Assembly (NCBI RefSeq): GCF_900113745.1
Contig: NZ_FOQL01000001.1
Location: 930,001 to 994,000, forward strand
Reading direction: 5' to 3'
DNA: 64,000 nucleotides
Source: Pseudomonas guineae
GTDB lineage: Bacteria > Pseudomonadota > Gammaproteobacteria > Pseudomonadales > Pseudomonadaceae
Positions 39,348 to 46,227 of the stretch are shown here, one piece after another (position 1 is the first letter of the stretch; each line of letters opens with the position of its first letter). The notes beneath the pieces are model-generated. The model made no database searches. It saw nothing but the letters and a program-made list of their open reading frames with translations, and was not told the origin of the DNA. The translations under genes were made by a program, and so were the position numbers.

Positions 39348-40316
39348 ATGCAACCCCAGGCTTTCTACCGTGTGGTGGCGGATGACTTTACCGCCGTCGA
39401 CGGCATCATCCGCGCCCAACTGGTGTCGCGTGTACCGCTGGTAGAGAAGATCGGCGACTACATTATTTCCGCAGGCGGCAAACGCTTGCGCCCCTTGCTG
39501 GTTCTGCTTAGCGGTAAAGCTCTGGGCCTGGATGGCAACAAGCTGCGCCTGCTTGCCGCCACCATCGAATTTCTGCATACCGCCACCCTGCTCCATGACG
39601 ATGTGGTCGACATGTCCGACATGCGCCGCGGACGCAGCACGGCCAACGCGCAATGGGGCAATGCGCCGAGCGTGCTGGTGGGCGACTTCCTTTATTCGCG
39701 CTCGTTCGAAATGATGGTCGAGCTGGGCTCCATGCCGGTGATGAAGATCCTCTCCAAAGCCACCCGTGTCATTGCCGAAGGCGAAGTGCTGCAGCTGTCG
39801 AAGATCCGCGACGCCAGCACTACGGAAGAAACCTATATGGAGGTCATCCGCGGCAAGACGGCGATGCTTTTCGAAGCCTCGACCCACAGCGCTGCCGCCC
39901 TGGCCAACGCCAACGACGAACAAACTGAAGCGCTGCGCACCTTTGGTGACCACCTCGGCGTGGCTTTCCAACTGGTCGACGACCTGCTCGATTACCGCGG
40001 CGATGCCAGCACCTTGGGCAAGAACGTCGGCGACGATCTGGCCGAAGGCAAACCCACCCTACCGCTGATCTATACCATGCGCGAAGGCACGTCGGAACAG
40101 GCTGCCCTGGTGCGCCAGGCGATCCAGAAGGGCGGCCTTGAGGACTTGGAAAGCATCCGCAATGCCGTCGAAGCGGCCGGTGCACTGGACTACACCGCGA
40201 AGCAAGCCCGTGACTATGCAGACCGTGCGATTGCTTGCCTGGACGCCTTGCCCGCTAGCGAATATCGCGACGCGCTGATTGAGCTCAGCCGCTTTGCCGT
40301 AGCGCGCACGCACTGA
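39348..40316 (+). CDS. ispB: Octaprenyl/nonaprenyl diphosphate synthase
   Basis: Long-chain trans-prenyl transferase that makes the ubiquinone side chain. The first aspartate-rich motif is LLHDDVVDMSDMRRG (near 81-95) and the second is QLVDDLLDY (near 209-217). The length of 322 aa is standard. Pseudomonas mainly has ubiquinone-9, so the product may be the nine-unit chain; the sequence alone does not show chain length. Confidence 0.96.
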   Translation: MQPQAFYRVVADDFTAVDGIIRAQLVSRVPLVEKIGDYIISAGGKRLRPLLVLLSGKALGLDGNKLRLLAATIEFLHTATLLHDDVVDMSDMRRGRSTANAQWGNAPSVLVGDFLYSRSFEMMVELGSMPVMKILSKATRVIAEGEVLQLSKIRDASTTEETYMEVIRGKTAMLFEASTHSAAALANANDEQTEALRTFGDHLGVAFQLVDDLLDYRGDASTLGKNVGDDLAEGKPTLPLIYTMREGTSEQAALVRQAIQKGGLEDLESIRNAVEAAGALDYTAKQARDYADRAIACLDALPASEYRDALIELSRFAVARTH

Positions 40317-40334
40317 CGCGCACAGCGACAAACT

Positions 40335-40361
40335 AAGCCCGTCCCTATGACGGGCTTTTTT
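40335..40361 (+). terminator. ispB terminator
   Basis: Stem AAGCCCGTC / GACGGGCTT followed by a T-run, about 20 bases after the stop. Confidence 0.88.
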
Positions 40362-40414
40362 ATGTCCGCGTTTATTCTGCGCGACGGAAGGCCGCGATTA
40401 ATACTTGCTATAAA

Positions 40415-40433
40415 TATAATAAGAATTATTCTC
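40415..40433 (+). promoter_or_regulatory. Fur-box-like operator upstream of the 75-aa gene
   Basis: TATAATAAGAATTATTCTC matches the consensus Fur 19-mer GATAATGATAATCATTATC at 14 of 19 positions, within an AT-rich region unlike its surroundings. It overlaps a candidate promoter (TTGCTA at 40405-40410, 16 bases, TATTCT at 40427-40432), so iron-bound Fur would block transcription of the 75-residue gene 28 bases downstream. Confidence 0.65.
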
Positions 40434-40461
40434 ATCTAACCACTTGAAAGGGAGATGAGTC

Positions 40462-40689
40462 ATGACCTATTTGATCGATGCCTGGCTGGACCGCCCGCAG
40501 CCGTATCTACGCATTCTCAATCGCAACACCGGCGAAGTCTGCGCGCTGATTAAAGAAGAGGCACTGGATGAGCTGCGTGACCAGGGGGATTTGGATTTAC
40601 ACGAACTAAACTCCAGCGAACCGCTGGTGCTCAAGGAGTTGGTGCGTAACTTATTTCTCTATTGCTACACCCGCGCATTGCGCCCCTGA
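40462..40689 (+). CDS. Hypothetical 75-aa protein, candidate iron-starvation gene
   Basis: Soluble, acidic protein (MTYLIDAWLDRPQPYLRILN, then IKEEALDELRDQGDLDLHEL). I recall similar Pseudomonas proteins at this position (PA4570) but no known function. AGGGAGA lies six bases before the ATG. Its location behind a Fur-like operator suggests induction when iron is scarce. The C-terminus LYCYTRALRP follows a short hydrophobic stretch. No transmembrane segment is clear. Confidence 0.82.
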   Translation: MTYLIDAWLDRPQPYLRILNRNTGEVCALIKEEALDELRDQGDLDLHELNSSEPLVLKELVRNLFLYCYTRALRP

Positions 40690-40708
40690 CGCTCTGAATA
40701 TAAACGCA

Positions 40709-40774
40709 TCGCGGGCATGGCCCGCTCCTACACCAGACTTGCTGGAACCTCGTAGGAGCGGGCCATGCCCGCGA
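40709..40774. repeat. Pair of inverted REP elements
   Basis: Two perfect 23-base inverted arms (40709-40731 and 40752-40774), each holding the internal palindrome GCGGGCATGGCCCGC and the tail TCCTAC. This is the common Pseudomonas REP type with the sequence GTAGGAGCGGGCCATGCCC. It lies between convergent genes and may act as a transcription stop or mRNA stabiliser. Confidence 0.9.
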
Positions 40775-40792
40775 GGGGAAAGCGACTGAGCG

Positions 40793-41410
40793 TTAGAGAA
40801 CGTCCAGCAGCTCCACATCAAACACCAGCACGCTGTGCGGCGGGATGCTGCCCACGCCCTGCTCGCCATAAGCCAGCTCGCTTGGTACGTACAAACGCCA
40901 CTTGCTACCGGCATTCATCAGCTGCAGGGCTTCAGTCCAACCGGCGATTACGCCACCCACCGGAAACTCAGCAGGCTCACCACGATCGTAGGAGCTATCA
41001 AAGACGCTGCCATCAATCAGGGTGCCATGGTAGTGAGCGCGTATGGTGTCTTCACGGGTCGGCATAGCGCCAGTACCCGCGCTCAGCACCTCGTATTGCA
41101 GGCCGGAAGCCAGCACGGTGATACCGTCACGCTTGCCGTTTTCGGCAAGGAAAGCCAGGCCCGCACCAGCGGCCGCTTCAGCCTTGGCAGCAGCTTCGGC
41201 TTGCATGATCTCGCGGATTACTTTGAAGCTGGCCGACATCTCGTCTTCGCTCACACGGCTTTGCTGGCCATTAAACGCATCGGTCAAGCCGGCCAGGATG
41301 GCATCCAGGCTCACGCCCGGCGGTGGGTTGTCGCGCAGTTGACCGCCCAGTTGACGGCCAATGCCGTAACTGACGCGGGTTTCATCAGTCGAGAGATTGA
41401 TTTCGGACAT
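40793..41410 (-). CDS. fklB: FKBP-type peptidyl-prolyl isomerase (FklB-like)
   Basis: 205 residues with an N-terminal FKBP-N dimerisation domain (SYGIGRQLGGQLRDNP) and a C-terminal FKBP domain: DTIRAHYHGTLIDGSVFDSS, then GVIAGWTEALQLMNAGSKWR and LAYGEQGVGSIPPHSVLVFD. No signal peptide is visible, so it is probably cytoplasmic. Similar to E. coli FklB. Confidence 0.9.
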   Translation of the reverse strand: MSEINLSTDETRVSYGIGRQLGGQLRDNPPPGVSLDAILAGLTDAFNGQQSRVSEDEMSASFKVIREIMQAEAAAKAEAAAGAGLAFLAENGKRDGITVLASGLQYEVLSAGTGAMPTREDTIRAHYHGTLIDGSVFDSSYDRGEPAEFPVGGVIAGWTEALQLMNAGSKWRLYVPSELAYGEQGVGSIPPHSVLVFDVELLDVL

Positions 41411-41489
41411 AGCACGGCTCCGCTAGGGGCTAAAAAAGGGCGGTCAGCCTAGCACAAAGGCTCTACTCACCCTAACCACCAGCCCTACC

Positions 41490-41618
41490 CTAACGCTGGC
41501 GGCGACAGCGCTCTGAGCAGTACTTCACCTCATTCCAACAGCGCGCCCACTTCTTACGCCAGGCGAAGGGCAAGCCGCAAACCTGGCAGGCCTTGACCGG
41601 CAAATCGGCTTTCTTCAC
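41490..41618 (-). CDS. DUF2256 protein (42 aa)
   Basis: Small cationic zinc-finger-like protein: [16 protein letters not shown], then [16 protein letters not shown], ending in TAG. The cysteine pattern and size match DUF2256, which is often next to photolyase-like genes. The GTG start overlaps the photolyase stop (GTGA), so translation is coupled. It might be a nucleic-acid-binding partner of the photolyase, an inference from position. Confidence 0.82.
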   Translation of the reverse strand: MKKADLPVKACQVCGLPFAWRKKWARCWNEVKYCSERCRRQR

Positions 41619-43150
41619 AACGCCTCACCGGCATCTAGGTGAGCCAATAGCTGCTCGCCGCGCGCCCAAAGGCCTTGTTGCTTGGCCTCGCTCATTTTGT
41701 CTAAGCCGCGGTAAACCATGCCTAAGCGATGATTTCCGCCCAGCTGCTCACGGTGACGCATGAGGAAGTGCCAATACAGCGCATTGAAGGGGCAGGCCTG
41801 CTCACCCACACTCTCGGTCACTTTGTACGCACAGTCGCCACAGTAATTGGACATCCGCTTGATGTATTGCCCGCTCGAGCAATAGGGTTTGGAGCCCAGA
41901 TAACCGCCATCGGCATGCATGACCATACCAAGGGTATTGGGCAACTCGACCCAATCGAAGGCATCCATATACACCGCCAAGTACCAGTCACAGACCTGGC
42001 TGGGCTGGATTCCGGCCAGCAGGGCGAAGTTGCCGGTGACCATCAGTCGCTGGATATGGTGGGCATAGGCGTGCTCCAGAGTCTGACCGATGGCCTGGCT
42101 CATGCACTTCATTCGAGTTTTGCCGGTCCAGTAGAACTCGGGCAGCGGCCGCGTATTACCGAAGGCATTGCGCTCGGCGTATTCGGGCATGTGCATCCAG
42201 TAGATGCCGCGCACGTATTCGCGCCAGCCGATCAACTGACGGATAAAGCCTTCGGCGGCATTCAGCGGCACTCGCCCCTGCCAATAGGCGGCCTCGACAT
42301 CCGCACACAGGCGGCGCACATCCAGCAGGCCAATGTTCAGCGCCGCACTGATCCGCGCATGAAACAGAAACGGCTCACCAACGGCCATGGCGTCCTGATA
42401 GTCGCCAAATGCCGGCAGGGCACAGTCGAGAAAGTGCTGCCACAAGCCTTCGGCCTCGGCGTGGGTCACCGGGTAATCAAAGGACGCCAGGCTGCCGTAG
42501 TGATGACTGAAGCGCTCCGCGACCAGCGCCAGCACCTCCTGGGTAATAGCATCCGCCGGAAAACGCGCCGTCATCGGTGCTTTGACCTGCTTGGGCAGCG
42601 CCTTGCGGTTTTCCGCATCGAAGTTCCAAGCGCCGCCCACCGGCGTACCGTCGCCATTCATCAACAACCCGGTCTTACGGCGCATCTCGCGGTAGAAGAA
42701 CTCCATGCGCAGCTGCTTACGGCCCTCGGCCCATTGGGCGAACTCATCGCGACCACAGACAAAGCGGTGATCGGCATGCCAAATGATCGGCACGTCACAG
42801 TGCTGCAGCTGATCCTCCAAGCGCCATTCGCCGCACTCAGTCAGGTGCACCTCGGCAGCCTGCAACTGCGTCGCCCAACGCTGCAGCTCGCCAGGTAACG
42901 AGCCGCTATTCTGCACATCGTCCAAGGTCACGTAATGCACACACCAGCCGCGCTCGCGCAGGGCCTCGGCAAAGTGGCGCATGGCACTGAAAATCAGCGC
43001 GATTTTCTGCGGGTGGTGCGGCACATAATCGGTTTCCGCCGCCACCTCGGCGAGCAGCACGGCATCCTGCTGCGGATCCAGCGCTTGTAGGCTGGGCAAG
43101 TCGAACGACAACTGATCGCCCAGAATCAGGGCAAGACGGCGAACACTCAT
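41615..43150 (-). CDS. phrB: FeS-type photolyase/cryptochrome (PhrB-like, (6-4) photolyase family)
   Basis: 511-residue member of the FeS-BCP photolyase-related family, which repairs (6-4) photoproducts using light and FAD. Four cysteines in the right places can bind the 4Fe-4S cluster: C349 (TRMKCMSQ), C437 and C440 (NYCGDC) and C453 (QACPFN), each one residue below those of Agrobacterium PhrB (350, 438, 441, 454). N-terminal antenna-domain and FAD-domain regions are intact ([12 protein letters not shown]). The start overlaps the upstream stop by four bases (ATGA). Confidence 0.88.
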   Translation of the reverse strand: MSVRRLALILGDQLSFDLPSLQALDPQQDAVLLAEVAAETDYVPHHPQKIALIFSAMRHFAEALRERGWCVHYVTLDDVQNSGSLPGELQRWATQLQAAEVHLTECGEWRLEDQLQHCDVPIIWHADHRFVCGRDEFAQWAEGRKQLRMEFFYREMRRKTGLLMNGDGTPVGGAWNFDAENRKALPKQVKAPMTARFPADAITQEVLALVAERFSHHYGSLASFDYPVTHAEAEGLWQHFLDCALPAFGDYQDAMAVGEPFLFHARISAALNIGLLDVRRLCADVEAAYWQGRVPLNAAEGFIRQLIGWREYVRGIYWMHMPEYAERNAFGNTRPLPEFYWTGKTRMKCMSQAIGQTLEHAYAHHIQRLMVTGNFALLAGIQPSQVCDWYLAVYMDAFDWVELPNTLGMVMHADGGYLGSKPYCSSGQYIKRMSNYCGDCAYKVTESVGEQACPFNALYWHFLMRHREQLGGNHRLGMVYRGLDKMSEAKQQGLWARGEQLLAHLDAGEAL

Positions 43151-44547
43151 AAAACAACGACCTCGGTGTGCGGAAAGCGCCTTAAATGGCTGCGCAGGAT
43201 GTGATAAGCGTCAAGGCTGAATGCCTGTGCCGGTTGCTGACGGGCCGCCTCAATCAGCCCTGGATCATCGACGGTAGCCACGTGCCGCCACTGATCGAGC
43301 ACATGCCATTGGCACACGCGCTGCTCCAGATCGCGCTCAACCAGGGCCACCGGCCCCGACCATGGCCATGAAGCAATGCGTAATTGCTCACAGCCTGCGA
43401 GCAAGCGGGCATCGTGCACTTCGCGCGACTCACGCCCGCAGCACGCACCCCGACACGCGCCAAGCTGCGTGGCAAAACACGCACCCTTACCGCGCTCCAA
43501 GCCCAGCACGCGTAAGCACAATTGGCTGCGCCCGGCCTCACTGCGCAGCCAAGCATGGGCCTGACGCTGAGAGCGAAACAGCCCGACACTGCTGATTTCT
43601 GCAGCGCCCTGCCCCACGGCTTGCAGCTCAGGCTGCAGGCCATCTGCGCCGGCGATAAGCGCCCAGGTCAATAGATCGCGCTGACGGCGAAGCTGGCGGT
43701 TATACAGCGGCAGCAGCCGTTTCACTTCGGCTGACTCCAGCAGCAGCGCCCCCAGCTCTCCAGCCGTGGGCTGCACGCGAATGTCACGCACTTGTTGCGC
43801 CATTTGCAGGCTGCGACGGCTGTGATGATCATTCTGGAAGTGCGACTGCACCCGCTGGCGCAAATTGCGGCTCTTGCCGATATACAGCAGGGCCTGATTC
43901 TCGCCGTAGAAGTAGTAAACACCGGGGCGGGCAGGCAGGGCCTGTAGCCGCTCAGCCGTCATAAAGCGCGGCACGGCGGCTTTACGCAGTTGTCGTCCGA
44001 CCTGCCGGCTCAATACATCTTCTGGCACCTGTGCCACCAGCTTTAACAGCAGCTGCCAAACAGCCTCGGCGTCTGGTAGTGCGCGGTGTTGAAAAAAACG
44101 GTTGATCGCCTGACCGGCGCAGAGCGCATCAAGGCTATGACAGGGCAAGTCAGGCCAAGCGGCACGGGCTAACTGCAAGGTGCACAACTGACGATAGCGT
44201 ACACGCTGCCCAGCCAAGGCAAAGCCGCGACGTAAAAATGCATGGGCGACGCGCAGGTTATGCCCCACCACAACCCGCCCCTCCAAGCATCGCGCAAGCT
44301 CAGCGGCAATTTCGGTAAACCGCGGCTGGTCGAGCAACTCTGCCGGCAGCACGCCTGATGTGCGCGAGACTCTGGCTGGCAAACCGCCTACAGGATTGAT
44401 TAACCAGCTATGCCGCGCCGTGACTGAGCCACCATCAACGTGCAACACCGCCACTTCCCAGATGCAATCCTTGTCGGGGTGCATACCGGTGATCTGCACA
44501 TCGACGATGGCAAGCGCACGGGTAAACAGTGAGGCCGCTGCTGTCAC
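43147..44547 (-). CDS. Exonuclease-like domain fused to GIY-YIG (UvrC-like) nuclease
   Basis: A 466-residue fusion of a DEDD exonuclease-like domain (residues 10-170) and a UvrC/Cho-type GIY-YIG domain, with a C-terminal region of unknown fold. The GIY-YIG residues look intact: GVYYFYGENQALLYIGKSR, RQRVQSHF, and Glu in LLLESAEVK with LYNRQLR. In the exonuclease part the ExoI motif DxE is DVQ (D16, Q18) and ExoII has A101 where aspartate is expected (GHNLRVAHAFL); ExoIII keeps H154 and D159. The exonuclease is therefore probably inactive. GTG at 44547 is the best start; a site is not obvious. Confidence 0.8.
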   Translation of the reverse strand: MTAAASLFTRALAIVDVQITGMHPDKDCIWEVAVLHVDGGSVTARHSWLINPVGGLPARVSRTSGVLPAELLDQPRFTEIAAELARCLEGRVVVGHNLRVAHAFLRRGFALAGQRVRYRQLCTLQLARAAWPDLPCHSLDALCAGQAINRFFQHRALPDAEAVWQLLLKLVAQVPEDVLSRQVGRQLRKAAVPRFMTAERLQALPARPGVYYFYGENQALLYIGKSRNLRQRVQSHFQNDHHSRRSLQMAQQVRDIRVQPTAGELGALLLESAEVKRLLPLYNRQLRRQRDLLTWALIAGADGLQPELQAVGQGAAEISSVGLFRSQRQAHAWLRSEAGRSQLCLRVLGLERGKGACFATQLGACRGACCGRESREVHDARLLAGCEQLRIASWPWSGPVALVERDLEQRVCQWHVLDQWRHVATVDDPGLIEAARQQPAQAFSLDAYHILRSHLRRFPHTEVVVL

Positions 44548-44551
44548 ATCA

Positions 44552-44857
44552 CTACCAGGAGGAGTTAAAAGAAATCGGCACACGCAGAACATCTTGAGTG
44601 CCGTCCTGCATGCCACACATCTCGTCATGTACCACTGCATGCACCAAATGGAACGGTATCGGCGGCATGTCGGTAAGCAGATCGCGGGCATGCTCAACCG
44701 AGCGCAAGTGCAGGGTTTTACCATTGTCATCACGAAGTGGGTGGGCACGGCCGTCCATATGCGCCTCCAGCAGGTAGATACCACCCTCTATAGAAATAAG
44801 GTTGAGCGCGTCGATGTGCCCGGCATGGGCGTGCTGCGATAGGTTTTGCAGATTCAT
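44552..44857 (-). CDS. DUF6482 family protein
   Basis: 101 residues starting MNLQNLSQHAHAGHIDALNL, then GGIYLLEAHMDGRAHPLRDD and HLRSVEHARDLLTDMP. It resembles the small DUF6482 proteins of Pseudomonas; no function is known to me. It ends four bases ahead of the GTG of the GIY-YIG gene, so it may be the first gene of that set. Confidence 0.7.
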   Translation of the reverse strand: MNLQNLSQHAHAGHIDALNLISIEGGIYLLEAHMDGRAHPLRDDNGKTLHLRSVEHARDLLTDMPPIPFHLVHAVVHDEMCGMQDGTQDVLRVPISFNSSW

Positions 44858-44945
44858 AGCGATTACCTCAGGCGGGCGAAGTTATACAAAAAATCGTACA
44901 AATACAATTCTTGTACAACAAAGCAAAAACACAAGGCAAAACGCA

Positions 44946-44978
44946 AACCGCCCGTCCGTTTTACACGGCCGGGCGGTA
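44946..44978 (-). terminator. Probable terminator of the UPF0114 gene
   Basis: Stem ACCGCCCG / CGGGCGGT with inner pairing, followed on the minus strand by T-rich TTTGCGTTTTG. The T-run is interrupted, so this is a weaker call. Confidence 0.45.
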
Positions 44979-44996
44979 GGTAACGCGAAGAGAGAA

Positions 44997-45485
44997 TCAG
45001 TGCTTGGTCAGCTTATCCAGATAACCCATGGCGAAGGCCGACAGCACAAACGCCATATGAATGATCACGTACCACATCAAATATTCCGTTTCGATGTTCT
45101 GCGCATTCATAAACACTTTAAGCAAATGGATGGAGGAGATCGCCACGATGGAGGCGGCCACTTTCATCTTCAGCGAGCTGGAGTCCATCTTGCCCAGCCA
45201 GCTAAGTTTTTCGGTGCCCTCGGCGATATCCAGCTGGGAAACAAAGTTCTCGTAACCGGAAATCATCACCATCACTAACAGACCGCCGACCAGAGCCATG
45301 TCAATCAACGACAGGATCACCAAAATCAGATCGGCCTCAGCCATGGAGAACACACTGGGAAGTAAGTGGAAGACTTCCTGAAAAAACTTCAGTGCCAAGG
45401 CCAGCAGGCCAAGCGAAAGGCCGAAATAAATAGGCGCCAGCAGCCAGCGGGAAGCGTACATGGCGTTTTCGATAAAGCGTTCCAT
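44997..45485 (-). CDS. UPF0114/YqhA family membrane protein
   Basis: 162-residue polytopic protein with four hydrophobic segments. The family pattern is [18 protein letters not shown], then [19 protein letters not shown] and a conserved [20 protein letters not shown] segment. These are the YqhA/TIGR00645 hallmarks. Function unknown. Confidence 0.88.
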   Translation of the reverse strand: MERFIENAMYASRWLLAPIYFGLSLGLLALALKFFQEVFHLLPSVFSMAEADLILVILSLIDMALVGGLLVMVMISGYENFVSQLDIAEGTEKLSWLGKMDSSSLKMKVAASIVAISSIHLLKVFMNAQNIETEYLMWYVIIHMAFVLSAFAMGYLDKLTKH

Positions 45486-45576
45486 AGGGGCTCACTCAGG
45501 GTTTAAAACTGGCGGCGAGTATACCCAGCGCCCTCGCCCAGACAACCCTGGAGTGTGGCAATAGATGACAAGCCCA

Positions 45577-45601
45577 GTTATCCCCGGCAACTGTGGATAA
45601 C
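45577..45601. repeat. DnaA-box-containing inverted repeat (upstream copy)
   Basis: Starts GTTATCC and ends TGTGGATAAC. The right arm TGTGGATAA (45592-45600) is a perfect DnaA box (complement of TTATCCACA). Left and right arms (GTTATCC/GGATAAC) form an inverted repeat. A similar element of the same length lies at 46096-46120. Confidence 0.65.
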
Positions 45602-45687
45602 CTTGTGCGCAGGCTTAGGATCAATGGCTGAAAGCCAGCCATCTGTAGGGGTTGCGACGACGGGTTAAATACTCACCACGTGCTCAT

Positions 45688-46029
45688 TCAGCTTTCTGGC
45701 AAAAACTGACTATCACCTAGGTGGTGGCCACGCGCGGCGTTCAGGCGGCGCAGTTCGGCCTGAATGTGCAGCCGCCAGATCGGCACGTCCGTGCAGGGCT
45801 CGTAGCCCATACCTAGTAGGTTTTCGGCGATATCAGTGAGGATACCTTCTGCGACAAAAGGCCCGTGGAATGGGCCTTGCGCCTTGACTGCTGAGGGTTG
45901 TGCGCCCGACATACCGGCGGCGCAGATCAGCGTCCAGAGACCATTGTCGCCGGCCAGCGGCAACACCACGCATTCAATGCGCGTATCCAAGCCCAGGCAG
46001 TGACGGGTGAGATTGAGGCTGCGCGACAT
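45688..46029 (-). CDS. Hypothetical protein (113 aa)
   Basis: Soluble protein without a recognisable motif (SRSLNLTRHCLGLDTRIECV, then FVAEGILTDIAENLLGMGYE and DVPIWRLHIQAELRRLNAAR). The frame is uninterrupted and codon use resembles neighbours. I do not recognise a family. It is bracketed by two DnaA-box repeats. The ATG at 46029 follows GAGAGGG, which supports the start. Confidence 0.72.
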   Translation of the reverse strand: MSRSLNLTRHCLGLDTRIECVVLPLAGDNGLWTLICAAGMSGAQPSAVKAQGPFHGPFVAEGILTDIAENLLGMGYEPCTDVPIWRLHIQAELRRLNAARGHHLGDSQFLPES

Positions 46030-46095
46030 AGCGACGACCCTCTCAGGAGCAGGTCTTCAGCCTACACCCGCGCAAGCGCCAGAGGGAAGCCAACA

Positions 46096-46120
46096 GTTAC
46101 CCCCACATACTGTGGATAAC
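46096..46120. repeat. DnaA-box-containing inverted repeat (downstream copy)
   Basis: GTTACC left arm and TGTGGATAAC right arm; TGTGGATAA (46111-46119) is a perfect DnaA box, 25 bases in total as in the copy at 45577-45601. A second partial word (TGTGTGGA) follows. Confidence 0.6.
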
Positions 46121-46136
46121 TGTGTGGACTAAATGA

Positions 46137-46171
46137 GCAAAAGCCCTCCATAGCGAGGCGCATCGGAGGGC
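46137..46171 (-). terminator. Probable terminator of the Lon-like gene
   Basis: Stem GCCCTCC / GGAGGGC followed on the minus strand by TTTTGC, 57 bases after the stop of the Lon-family gene. Confidence 0.55.
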
Positions 46172-46227
46172 GGCAGCATTCGCTCAGTAACTGACCAGCC
46201 AGCAGGGGAATGCTCGCCGCGCGGTGG

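Noticed and set aside
41729..42898. 389-codon frame antisense to the photolyase gene
   Set aside because: The photolyase on the other strand has intact cluster cysteines, while this frame has no recognisable domain or ribosome-binding site.
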